The notes under the pieces: model-generated
The model's database searches: none
What the model was told of the DNA's origin: nothing
The model's input: only the letters and a program-made list of their open reading frames with translations
NCBI GenBank assembly: GCA_963556255.1
Contig: OY744605.1
Span: forward strand, 36,033,896 to 36,097,895
Direction: 5' to 3'
Origin: Allolobophora icterica
Lineage: Eukaryota > Annelida > Clitellata > Crassiclitellata > Lumbricidae
Length of the DNA stretch: 64,000 bases
Made by a program: the position numbers and the translations under genes
Part shown: positions 12,312-23,059 of the stretch, piece after piece
Numbering within the stretch: position 1 is the stretch's first letter
How the letters are laid out: the number at the start of each line of letters is the position of its first letter

Positions 12312-12988
12312 GTAACTCATTAATATTATTTAGGTCAGACGCTTGCAGAAGAAGCCAGGCAAGGAAATGAAATACTCTATTACTCTTTACACGATATCTT
12401 ACATGTAATTCTCATGTCGAAGTAAGACGAAGCATGCCTCGTCTTGCCTCGTCTTGAGAATTACGACGAGGCACTCGACTCGTCTGGCCTTTTACTGGTT
12501 ATGGGCCTGCCGGGTAGGCCCTACTGTGTGGACAACCAAATCCAAACCGCAGTGCAGTCGCTGATGAAATTCATTCGAGTCGTTCGGCCACGTGACGGTG
12601 CGATGATGTTGAAAACAATTTGGTAAGCAATTAAGTGGGACAATCATTAGACAACGAAGACCAAAGATAGTAGATTTTGACCTAAATCGAGAGTGGTATG
12701 TGCAGCGTTTTCATCTCAACCGAAGTTTTCCAATAAATCATGTGTTTTGATCGCGTGCAATTTTACTCGCCTTCGTCCAAACTTAAGCACCACAAGAAGT
12801 AAAATGATTTTAGTTCTGAAAATAATTCCTAATTTCGTTCATAATTTTAGTTCGGCAAATAATTCCTAATTCAATTCTTAATTTCGTTTCTGCTGCTGAA
12901 ATTATTCCTACTTTTACTTCTAGTTTTCGTTAACGAAATCATTTATTTTTACTTCTATTTTTAGTTTTCGTTAACGAAAATATCAGTT

Positions 12989-14141
12989 TATTTTATTTCT
13001 TGGAAGCATTAATTGGTTAGTTATTTTAAATATAATCTATTTCCTATTTTTCACCGTTACCATTCACATAGGCCTAACAGTATATCCTTGTAATTCATAA
13101 TTGTTTTCTTCATTTGGGCTAATACAAGTTCAGAAGGGCTACCTAACATGTTTGCACTTATAAGGCCCCATTTTCTGTAAACGCGCCTCTGCTCGGCGAC
13201 TCGGCTGGCTCTCCCAGATTCAGCGAAGTTTACACCATTACAGCTGAATTACAGCGTGTAAGCGAGAATACCAGCAGACTATTAGAGGAGAAACGAGGGA
13301 TAAACGCGTCAAGTGATTTTTATGGGGTATTAAAATACTACTCGAGTCAAAGTCAATAAGCGGGAAACAGCCTAGACGAAACATCTGGAACAAGAGGTAT
13401 CAAACTCACTGGGCGAATATACACAGTTGAATATATCGACGGTATAACAGTCGTCGATGCACATGTACATGTACGGTATGGGCGATAGGTTGGCACCATG
13501 CTTTGCTGCAACTTACGCGATTGCTGAAGTACTAGGCCAGAAATCTACCCTCTAAAACCAGAAAAGCAGACGATAAAACAGGCATCTATTACCGTTGACG
13601 TAAACAAATGGTTCGAAGAAATGATACAGATGAACCCTCACGAATAATTTAAAAAAAAACAGACAAAAGGGCTCCATGGTTGGGATGTGAGGTGGGCGCA
13701 AAACGTGTCGCAAGACCTCACACCGAGATCTATGGCAAAATCATTTTGGAGTATATAGGCCTATTCTGAATATATTTATAGTGAACATTTTACTTTCAAA
13801 AGGCTTATTTGTACAAAGGATTGTAAGATTTCAGGTGGGGGGGGGGAGGGGCTAAAATTGTTCATCCGGCATGAACTTACTTTGACGCAGAATGGGTTGG
13901 TTGATATTTGACCTCGGCGTTAGGCAGTAGCCTATTTTGTACCTGTGTTTCAAATACACTGCAATGTAAGAACTTATGCTATTAATTAAACTAATTATTT
14001 TTTATTTTAAATTTTAATTGCTAAAATAAATTAAAAAAACACCTTTTCATAAAATTAACAACAAAGCAATATTGCATGCATTAATTATCACTGGGCTCTT
14101 GGGCTATAATTAGTGGGCTAAACCGTTCAAATGTTCGTTGG
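12989..14141. other. No recognised gene
   Basis: Unique-looking AT-rich DNA with a G-run near 13837. No coding or repeat motif can be assigned. Confidence 0.4.
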
Positions 14142-14147
14142 CAATAC

Positions 14148-14884
14148 AGCGTTACCACTCCTTGGGTTTTTTCACAAGATCTTGGGTTTTTCTATTCGAA
14201 CTTGGGAAATGGGATTTTTTCCTGGAGACCTTGGGTTTTTGCTTGGGTTTTCCATGTTTTATTAAAACCTTATTTTTCGTTAATTAAATCAATTTTTGCA
14301 ACGATCTGGATGATCGAAGTAAAAAAATGGCGCTATATGCATGCAAGCATGTGCTATACGTGTCTTTTGCTGTATTTAGAATAATTTTATAACTCTAAAG
14401 GCTGAATGTGCGTTACTAGTCTATTGCTATATTTAGAAGAAAACTCTACAGACTAAAGGGGACTACAGACTCAGACTGCATTTTTTCGGAAGATTTCCCG
14501 AAGTAAACTGTTGCCCTTTTTAAAACTTAAGATATAATATTTTGAGTTTCATAGTCTTTAATCTTTATTCTTGTTTAAAAATAAAAAATGTGCGATTCGG
14601 ACTCTGATGAAAATAAAAACATGTAGGCCTAGGGCCTATATAGACATTTTTAATTTGCTTCGATTATTAGGCTAACTAATAATTTTTAGCAATTAACGAT
14701 TGCCCATAAAACTGTAAAAATGAAAGATGAAAATAAAAGATAGAACAGATGTTATAAGAGAAATGGTATAATTGCATTATATTATAATTATTATTATATT
14801 TTATCTTATAATTCGTTTATTAATTTCCAAAAGTCGGCAGAAAATCTACCTTGGATTTTCTTGGGTTTTTAGAGTGGTAACGCT
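14148..14884. mobile_element. 737-bp DNA transposon with 6-bp target duplication
   Basis: The perfect 13-bp terminal inverted repeats are AGCGTTACCACTC (14148-14160) and GAGTGGTAACGCT (14872-14884). The flanks are CAATAC at 14142-14147 and 14885-14890. Just inside the ends, CTTGGGTTTT occurs several times in direct orientation (five times on the left, once or twice on the right). There is no coding capacity. A 6-bp duplication does not fit hAT (8), Tc1/mariner (TA) or piggyBac (TTAA). The superfamily is undetermined. Confidence 0.75.
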
Positions 14885-14890
14885 CAATAC

Positions 14891-16360
14891 TAGCTTTTAT
14901 ACCAGAAAAAGAAAATGGTAGTAGGCCCTATATAAACGACAAAGTGTTTTACTAGCAATTCTATAATGGAACATGCCATAATTAAACAAAATGACAAAAA
15001 GTTTCTGTTAAGTATAAGTTTTGTTCAAACAAAGTGCTGAGTGTCTCAATGCTTTTCCAAAACTGAATAAGAAGCTCGGTTTCCCAAGCAGATCGCTAGG
15101 CCTACTGTGCCACATTGAGCGCCAGTTTAAAACATAGGCCTAAATAGGCTAGCTAAAAGTTGACTTTAAAATGGTAATTTGCGCGAAAATGGCTGGAAGT
15201 TAGTATTGGGCTAATACTGAGCTTCGGCATGCAACTTTCCATCAAGACTGAAGTAGTTGCATGACTGACCATATCTTCAACAACATTTAATGACGCTGCT
15301 GTTTAGAATGTCCAACTTGAACTTTTCAATAGAAATTGAATTGAATGAAGAGTCTTTGGAATTTAGCGCATTTAACATTCCCAAGACGCTCGACATATCC
15401 AGAACTTCAGCCAACTGCTTTTGGTAGGCAGTGAAGTCAAATATTCGTTGTTCTACGGGTCTGAAGGCCTACATTAACTGCAGGCGTCTGCTGTGAGGTT
15501 ATATTGACATCATCCATGGAGAGAAAAAACTGAAACACTTCTATGTTAGTCTGGGTCTTCTATGAGTCGCTCATAGCTTGGTAAATAATAAGTCAGCTGA
15601 ACAACGTTTAGTCTATAAAAATTATTACGATCAAAGGATGATAAATGAGACTGAAATTTACATGGATATGCAGGGAGTGAGTAAAACAGACCCTGTGGCC
15701 GAATTTTTCACCATGACTTTAGATCTGTGGAAGCCTCGAATCTTCCAACGCCAGGCAAAACCAATGCTGCTTCCTTTTATGCAGTAATTCCTTTAGCTCC
15801 TTTTTCTATTCTCCTGTAGCAAAGGTCTTATTTACTGAATAAAATAAGCGGCTTTCGTTGAGAATGTCATGATTATTTCATACGGTACGAGAGGCAATAA
15901 GGCAGGTCCCATGCGGATCCAAATGCCTGAGATGTCCGAATTACGGGCCTTTGCGACTCCAGCATGACAAGACCAGCTTTCCCCTTGCACCGATAACACA
16001 TCACGTTCTGTCATTAGTCTAATGAAATTTGGAGCAACAGTAAAACGATTAAGAGCTGCAGTGAATTCAGAGAAGCTTCAGCAGTAATAATTCTCTAGAG
16101 AGTGCGAGACGAGACGAAATTTTAAGCCTTCCCAGGAGTTTATCTGAGGCATTTATAAAGAGCACGGGTAATATACAATTCCCTAAATTTCCAACGCTAA
16201 GGGCGACAGAAAGGTCGGTGCTTACAACCTCGGTTCTACTAAATCGCAGAAACAAATGAAAGCAGCGTTTTTGAGAGGTTTCTTAAAAATTGCTACATTA
16301 ATGCTTTCATGCATAAATACACGCATGGATAAGCCTACATCCATGCATGCATACATATGT
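14891..16360. other. No recognised gene
   Basis: Several TAGGCCTA octamers and short open frames (for example 15578-15787, +) without family resemblance. No repeat boundaries are seen. Confidence 0.4.
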
Positions 16361-16361
16361 A

Positions 16362-16672
<311 letters not shown>

Positions 16673-17544
16673 TTAGGCTACTTTAAAAATGTTGTCGACT
16701 GGCTCAAGAAATTATTAATATAGGCTATTTATAAGATAAATAATGATCAGAAACTATTTATAACATATTAATATGAAATTTCTAATAAAAGATATTGCCA
16801 GATAAAAATGCAAGCTCGCCTAAGTTAAGCGGAAGGGAGCATGAGCATGTCTGTTTTCCAAAAGGTATTTCAAGCATCCGGAGAAAGAAACAATATTCAC
16901 GTAATCGACACTTCTCTTCTAAAAATCCTATCATGATACCTTCTCTTCCTCTTAACTCTCTCACTGCTCCACTTCTAAACTACACTGACAGCAGCCGTCA
17001 ACCTTCTGTTTGACCCGTGGAAATTGACCTTTAACCGAACCTGTCCTGACCTGCTCATCGATTTGGTTTTGACTGAGCGTTTGTGTCTATAGCTGTCCTC
17101 TGAGCTTTCTTTGGGCACTGTGGAAGTTTTTGAGATGATAATTTCGATCACAGTGTATGTGTTAACGGAATTGGACTAGGCCTACTGGGACAAAGCCAGC
17201 CACGACTAGGAGGTCCGAGGAGCGTCGTAAGCTCCCCCAACGAATTTTAGAGCATTTGCTGCCAAAACGGAGCTTGTTTTAGCCACTTTATTTTATCAAA
17301 TTTTCTTTCTATTATTATATCTATCCATATTTAAATCATACATAGAAGTCTGAAAATATGACATAATTAGTTCAGCTATACCATTAAAATAATTTAGGCC
17401 TATATAAATAAGTCACTGACTGTGACAGGCTGAGTGACTGTGACCCAGTGGAGGACCTGCAGAGCTACAACAAACAGTGATAGCTCTAACTTCAGCAAAC
17501 ACGACCATCTTTATTTTTCAATTTAGTTACGCAAAAAAAAATTA
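16673..17544. other. No recognised gene
   Basis: AT-rich sequence with no assignable element. Confidence 0.4.
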
Positions 17545-17633
17545 AGTAACATTCTGTAAATGTTTGCTTGGTGGGTGGACTCAGATGGATCACCCAAATG
17601 GGTCCACCCACCAAACATTTATAGAATGTAACT
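17545..17633. repeat. 89-bp near-perfect hairpin
   Basis: The left arm AGTAACATTCTGTAAATG...GGTGGGTGGAC pairs with the right arm GTCCACCCACC...CATTTATAGAATGTAACT. About 32 positions pair, with a 4-bp bulge on the left and a ~20-nt loop. It could be a very short palindromic MITE or a pre-miRNA-like foldback. No target duplication is evident. Confidence 0.6.
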
Positions 17634-17894
17634 GGGACATTTGTTTCACTAGTTCTACAGTTAAAATATGCAATGACGTGCTATCATGTTTTGTGAATTA
17701 ATGAATTCATACGGCACGGAGTCTTCGGAAGTAAAATCAATTATGCATTAATTCCAGTTAATTTTTATGCATCGCAATGGCCTTTCACATTCATAAAAAA
17801 ACGTTTTTAGAAATGGATTTATATGACTTCATAATAGGGCCTACATTTTCTGCGCAGTTCGTATGCTCATCTCGGAAACAACAGCTTCTTCCTT

Positions 17895-18306
17895 ATTTAA
17901 TGAGTGACTATTTAGAGTGTTTTATTAGCTACTAACTTCAGTTTCTTTAATTAATTCTTGATTCTTGACAGTTGACAGCTATCAATAAACGTTAATTAGG
18001 CCTACTAAAGGCTCGCAGTTGTCAACATGATACATAGGTTCCCTTTCAAACAACTTTTCATCACTACTTCATGATTTATTACTTGGGCTAGTATTAAGTG
18101 ACTATTTAGTAATAAGTGACTATTTATAGTGTATTTATAGGCCTAATAATAGCTTTACTATTTTCAGTTTCTTTAATAATTCTTGATTCTTGACACCAAT
18201 CACTAAACGTTAATTACCAAAGGCTCGCAGTTGTCAACATAATATGTTGTTTCCTTTCAAACAACTTCTCATCATTACTTCCTGATTCATTACTTGGGCT
18301 AGTATT
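17895..18306. repeat. Diverged tandem duplication, ~210 bp
   Basis: Two copies (about 17895-18095 and 18108-18306) share TGACTATTTA, CAGTTTCTTTAAT, TTCTTGATTCTTGACA, AAAGGCTCGCAGTTGTCAAC and ACTTGGGCTAGTATT in the same order. They differ by several indels. Confidence 0.8.
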
Positions 18307-18394
18307 CCAAACAACTGCATTATCTAGCTCTGTAACCGTTTCCAATTACCACTCGTGTGGACAATTATACGTCGTGCGTAGTTTAATCCTGCTA

Positions 18395-18590
18395 CACTAT
18401 ATTCAAGTCTGTCGGTAGTGCGCTTGACCTGCACTCTAACGATTCTGGATTCGAGCCTGCTGAGGGGACTCCATTTAACCAGCCATTTGCGCATACTTGT
18501 CATCAAGTCGTATAATTTGACAATGGCGTGAGCTGGGAAGTAAGTGTCATGCTCTGCGATACACTGGCCTTGTGTTCAGGACCTTGAGAT
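18395..18590 (+). mobile_element. tRNA-like SINE fragment
   Basis: An A-box-like GTCGGTAGTGCGC at about 18409 and a B-box GGATTCGAGCC at 18447-18457 sit at tRNA-like spacing. No stable cloverleaf is evident, so this is a tRNA-derived SINE or tRNA pseudogene. A MITE interrupts the sequence at 18591. Confidence 0.4.
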
Positions 18591-18858
18591 CAGTTGCGTC
18601 TACCCCCCCCCCACGCTGGAATGGGAGCACAAAGCACTTATTCTGGCCAACTTATATATGAGAAGCTCATAAGTGACTGAGCACTGTAAATTACTCCGAG
18701 ATAACATGTGCTTTTGATAACATATATTTGATGCATAAATTAAATATATTATCGGAAATCCGGTTTATATTCAGAACGTCAACCCCATTTCTGGCAACCG
18801 TGGGTGATCGTACTCCCCTCCACCAGCCTCATTCCCCTCCTGTTGGTAGACGCCACTG
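18591..18858. mobile_element. 268-bp hAT-type MITE
   Basis: The ends are CAGTTGCGTCTACC and GGTAGACGCCACTG (one mismatch). The flanks CTTGAGAT at 18583-18590 and 18859-18866 are identical. Its termini match the MITE at 52408-52879, so both belong to one family. No coding frame. Confidence 0.9.
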
Positions 18859-18866
18859 CTTGAGAT

Positions 18867-19260
18867 TTGTCCATTTGTCAGTGGACAAATGACAGATAAT
18901 GAGCTCTTCCTCTGCATTCCCCTATGTCTATGAGACGTCGTTTTGTTGTTTACTTAAACTTCAAACAAATAGGCCTAATTCCAATAATTATGGACACGCG
19001 CCTCATGTTGCTTTGTAATCACTGCTTTCTTCCTGCAATATCGCCAGATTTATCAGCGATGTAAAAACCAATTAAAACACTTCATAGAACTAAAAACAGG
19101 TTGCTCGACAAGTCAGCGACATAAATATACGGATTTTATAATTAAGCGTGTTTACAAGAAGGGTGCGAAACGGGCGGAAATTGTGTTTATTCATTTATTT
19201 CTGGTATTGCGGTTATGACGTTAGTGGCGGGATGGACGGACGGACGGGTAGTGAATGTCA
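18867..19260. other. No recognised gene; small hairpin at about 18872
   Basis: A perfect CATTTGTC-AGTG-GACAAATG hairpin lies just after the MITE. The rest is unassigned. Confidence 0.4.
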
Positions 19261-19580
19261 CTGCGCATGCGCGGTGGAACAGGAGATGTAGATCTATAAA
19301 TAGGCTTGTTGAAATAGGCTGACATGATTGTTCTTCATTCGTTAGTGTTTATGATCGATAGATTGAACATCGAGTTACGAGTATCAGTGTTACTGTTAGG
19401 CCTATATATAGGTCCATATTCGTTGAAGTGTATAGGTCTAGGCCTTAAATCATAATGAAAAATGCTCGAATCATCAGAAACAAGAAGCACTTATTTGTAA
19501 GAGAAAGACCATTCTGCAGAAGGCAATTGGGTGCTGACCGACTTCACCCAATTGTTGCCAAAGCATTCGACGCCATTTGA
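19261..19580 (+). promoter_or_regulatory. Possible TATA promoter and 41-codon ORF
   Basis: CTGCGCATGCGC (NRF1-like, 19261) is followed by TCTATAAATAG (TATA box-like, 19293-19303). An ATG at 19455 opens 41 codons ending at 19580 (MKNARIIRNKKHLFVRERPF...). The product is basic and has no recognised domain. The promoter arrangement is plausible, but the ORF is weak. Confidence 0.25.
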
Positions 19581-19989
19581 ATTTTAAACACAGTTCAGTC
19601 GTTGTTTGCAAGGCTCCGTTTAACGGCTTAGCCAAACGTAAATACTTAGGGCCTATAGGCCTATCATGTCAAAATTACATCCGCCGTTGAGAATAAAAGA
19701 AGACATGTTGACAAGAGATTCCAGTTAATTTCGTACATTTTCATGCGAGAGATCGTTTGCACTTTTACATACAGGGCCTAGAGTTGGTTGGATCGTGGAG
19801 CGTTTGAAGAATCCGCACGCTTTCTGGAAAACGGTTTGTCAGAGGAAGAGGTTTGTAAATTGTATTATTTAATTTTCGTCGTTCTTTTATCAGTCATGTA
19901 TCTAATTTTCTTGTACGTACATCTGGAAATTCACTAGGTAACATAGCATACTATTAATATCTTTATTAACTTTAAAATTGTTATGGGTG
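19581..19989. other. No recognised gene
   Basis: AT-rich sequence with TAGGCCTA-type octamers. Nothing assignable. Confidence 0.4.
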
Positions 19990-20173
19990 ATCTTTGAATA
20001 AGATACAATACAAGACAACTGTATTTTGACATTGCCCCTCTTCCAAAGTTCAGAAGTGCACACGATCATACGACAGAACATCGATGGGTCTCTACGCAGT
20101 GGCTTGAGGTAGATTCGAACCTGCGACCCTCCGATTATAAGACACAGAACATACCGCTACACCAACGCGTCTA
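19990..20173 (-). mobile_element. tRNA-derived SINE
   Basis: On the minus strand an A box TGGTGTAGCGGT (20164-20153) and a B box GGTTCGAATCT (20121-20111) lie at tRNA spacing. The T-arm stem is imperfect. A unique body follows and ends in TTGTATTGTATCTTATTC near 19990. The degenerate cloverleaf argues against a functional tRNA. Confidence 0.55.
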
Positions 20174-20999
20174 TAATAATCTCGCAGCGTGGGTAATTTA
20201 GTGTTTTGGATTGTTGTTGTCAATCAGCGGATGTGTCGTGACCTTGAAAAGAGCGTCAGTAAATGCGAACTCTTTCAATTAAGCAAAATACACGTTTGCT
20301 TTGTATTGGCCGAAAACGCGGCTAAACCAATACCGGTAGTGAAACATATATACTGGCCTGGCAGATGTAAAACACGTTTGCACATCAGGCTAATAAGAAA
20401 CTTACGCTGACGAGGCACAACTGACTTCAGGCTAATGAGTAGTAGATGTTGATGTATTTTAGCAGTGATGTAGTGATTGGTGCACGTGAACTTTGAGTAT
20501 AGGCCTAATCGTAGTGCCTAATCGAACAGCTATATCTGACAATTTAAGAAACCAGTTAAGAAAGCTATAAACTAGTTCTTAAATTAATATTTAAAATACC
20601 TACAGCGGCCCTGCGCCGCGCCGCCGGCGCCGACATGTCGTAGGCACCGCCGCAGACTTTTTGTCGGCGCGCCGCCGATGCCAGTCTGATGTGTTTAATT
20701 TTTTTTTGCATTTTTCATGTTTTGCATGATTTCGCGATAAATTGTTACTTTTATGCGAAGTAGGAGTGGACATCTTGTACTTACTTCTTTTTTATTTTTC
20801 TGGGTTTCTTTCCGAAACTTGATCGGCAACACGACTTGGTGACATCAGTGTTTTGAGCCTATGACGCCACCAATTCGTGTTTGATTTGCAGCTATCACAG
20901 CGCGCATAAGTTCACGTGCGTGCTGGTGATTGTGAACTGGGATATAGGCCTACTAGTTGACAAGATAGAAAAAATAGACGAACTAATATAACTATAAAT
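20174..20999. other. No recognised gene; GC-rich patch 20600-20690
   Basis: A short run of GCCGCCGGCGCC-type sequence stands out from AT-rich DNA. It could be the end of a mobile element, but no matching end with a target duplication was found. Confidence 0.35.
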
Positions 21000-21442
21000 A
21001 AAATGTGAAAGAATTTTCTCTGTTGCCCGTCTTACGGTCACTTTTAGAACTCTCATTTTGTGACAGAATAGAATTTCTACACAAACATCCTGACTGGCTC
21101 CCACTCTCATCCATCCAAAGCGCTTCAGAACTGGCCAGACAGGCTGATGAACGCCTATTCAATGCAGCCGTTGCTGACCCAGGCCATGTTCTGCGACCCT
21201 ATTTGCCTCCTGACCGAAATATTCCCCACAATCTCCGAGTGCGAACTCACAATTTCACATTGCCTGGAAAGAACTATAAAAATTTTATATCCCGTATGCT
21301 TTATAGAAACATTTATTAACTAGTCAGTGATACCTAATTGAGACCTGATTTAACCACATTTGCTATCAATGTTTTTTAATCCTGTTGCGTTTGTGTCAAC
21401 GGGAATTATTGCAATAAACGAATATTGATTGATTGATTGTCA
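21000..21442 (+). mobile_element. LINE 3' end (C-terminus of RT ORF and tail)
   Basis: The frame to 21319 ends FISRMLYRNIY-stop, preceded by DERLFNAAVADPGHVLRPYLPP and HNLRVRTHNFTLPG. This matches the C-terminal end of an invertebrate non-LTR reverse transcriptase ORF. A short 3' UTR follows with AATAAA-like sequence and a (TTGA)n tail at about 21428-21440. The copy is 5'-truncated. A second, more decayed copy is at 56210-56585. Confidence 0.75.
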
Positions 21443-22680
21443 GCAAAATGAGGTGGTGAAACACGGCTAATTGTCTATCTAACAGTTCCTAAAATATTAG
21501 ATGTAAGATAAGCTAAAAAAAAGTATATATCTACATCTAAATGTTTTATTAAACAATTAAACTATTCTCAGAAATGACACGAAGGCGCTTTTGATTAGCA
21601 GGAAGTTCTAGGTACTCGTGTGCTAATGAATAAGATAAAGAGTGATTATAGCTAATTATGATGTTTGTGGTCTTTATCTTGACACCAGCCGCCGACACTA
21701 TCTAGTCGGCGCAGTGCTCTGTGACATCTATGTAACCTCTGGGGAAAAACGTTGTGAATATATTACGGTAGATCTTTCATACAGGAATCAAAAGATACAA
21801 ACATAACTGCATTGAACTGATCGTCGGGAGTCATTCTTAATGAGCAAGTAAATCTAATTTTCATACATTATATCGATGTACCGTGGAAGCGGTATTGAAG
21901 CTGCAAGATTATCTTAGCAGTGTCGTTTATTAACCAATGTTCAGAAAGACACACTTTTAGGCCTATATGCATTCCCAGCAGGAAAATAATTTGCTCAGTC
22001 TATATATTTCCCAAAGGGCAGTTAAACGGACAAAACTTATCCATGAAACAATAAACGACTCGCAAGTCATGGCATCATGATATGATCACAGCCGCAGAAA
22101 TAATTCGTTTATTTAAAATTTCAAACAACGAAGCCTATGTATGACTTTGACAGAAGACTGAGGAGAGGACCTATATTTATAAAGATATAGGGCCTACATT
22201 AAAGACCGCGTGAGACATTAAAATTTATAGTGGAAAATATGAAAAGTTTATTAACATACATATACACACGCACACACACACACACGCACACACACACGCA
22301 CACACACACACACACGCGCGCGCGCATACACACACATACATATATATATATATATATTTATATATGCTAGCCTATCTGGCACAGAATTTGCATGTTGATT
22401 TGGTAAAGTGTCCGTTATGGAGAAAATCCCTTATTGCAACCACTCGGCTACAACCTTGTTGACTTCCCCCTCCCTCTCCTTTCCCCTCCTTTCGCTCTCC
22501 TCCTTCGGCGCAGGGACAAATCGTACAAGCGATTCTACTCAGCTTAATGAGGTGAGGCCCTAAGTGAAGTACAAAATAGTGTTTGGATTGCCCTATGCTC
22601 TATTTCTTGCACATCACTTCCGTGCGAAACCGATTTTCTGAAAGCAGATCGTGTTTCGAAAATTTCCTTATTTGATTTTA

Positions 22681-22684
<4 letters not shown>
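21443..22684. other. No gene; CA/CG/TA microsatellite at 22262-22368
   Basis: Contains a compound (CA)n(CG)n(TA)n repeat at about 22262-22368. The rest is unassigned. Confidence 0.5.

Positions 22685-22722
<38 letters not shown>
22685..22722. repeat. (TA)n microsatellite
   Basis: Pure TA dinucleotide repeat a few hundred bases before the satellite array. Confidence 0.95.
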
Positions 22723-22724
<2 letters not shown>

Positions 22725-23059
22725 TGTAAATCTCATATTAGCTACTCATTTCTCGCTATGAAACATATACGCTATCTACTCTTTGTCGTTAGCTCTTCAT
22801 TTTTGGTGAGTAGTTAACGTTTGAGAGCCTGAAAAAAATACTCAGAAGTGTTTCTTAACAGAAATCAAAATTGTACCCGACTCCTGACATAGTCTCCTGC
22901 CAGATATCCCATGGAGAAACCTAGAATGCAAGTAGATTAGAAGGAAATTTTATCTGAAATTCGACCCCCTATATCAGGCCTGGTGAAAAAGAAGACCTCG
23001 GATAGTCAATGTATATATTTCATATATTTATAAAATAAGGCGGCTTGTTTTTAAAACAA

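Larger units (their letters stand above)
7869..12509. mobile_element. 4.6-kb hAT-like insertion with minisatellite and gene-like cargo
   Basis: The left end CAGGCCCGTAACCA (7869) pairs with the right end TGGTTATGGGCCTG (12496-12509), a 13/14 inverted repeat. Subterminal ACGACGAGGCA motifs occur near both ends in inverted orientation. The right flank is CCGGGTAG (12510-12517). The left flank reads CCGGGTATATATAG (7855-7868), the same octamer with three extra TA units. Copy 2 of the host repeat shows the undisrupted site at about 44102 (CCGGGTAGG). This supports a real insertion with an 8-bp, microsatellite-expanded target duplication. Contents: a 2.2-kb array of 25-bp units, unassigned sequence, a CpG-rich promoter-like region, and a spliced-looking exon. 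No transposase motif was found, so it is non-autonomous or has replaced its transposase with cargo. Confidence 0.7.
7403..12985. mobile_element. hAT-family copy 1, split by a 4.6-kb insertion
   Basis: The left end CAGTGATATTTTACTT starts at 7403. The right part (about 12510-12985) ends in TTTTCGTTAACGAAAATATCA. Both parts align closely with the complete copy at 40741-44832: 7403-7860 matches that copy's left part, and 12510-12985 matches its right part. Removing the insertion at 7869-12509 leaves about 0.94 kb, close to the ~1.1 kb backbone of copy 2. The interior carries many TTTTACTTCT and AATAATTCCTAATT direct repeats and no coding frame. The final bases after TATCA differ from copy 2, and no 8-bp target duplication is visible on the right, so that end is eroded or truncated. 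Confidence 0.75.

Noticed and set aside
20105..20173. Functional tRNA gene on the minus strand
   Set aside because: A and B boxes are good, but the T-arm and anticodon-arm stems do not pair fully and a SINE-like body follows.
20603..21721. hAT element with GC-rich ends CAGCGGCCCTGCGCCG and a CGGCGCAGTGCTCTG partner
   Set aside because: The end similarity is weak, and the 8-bp flanks AATACCTA and TGACATCT do not match.
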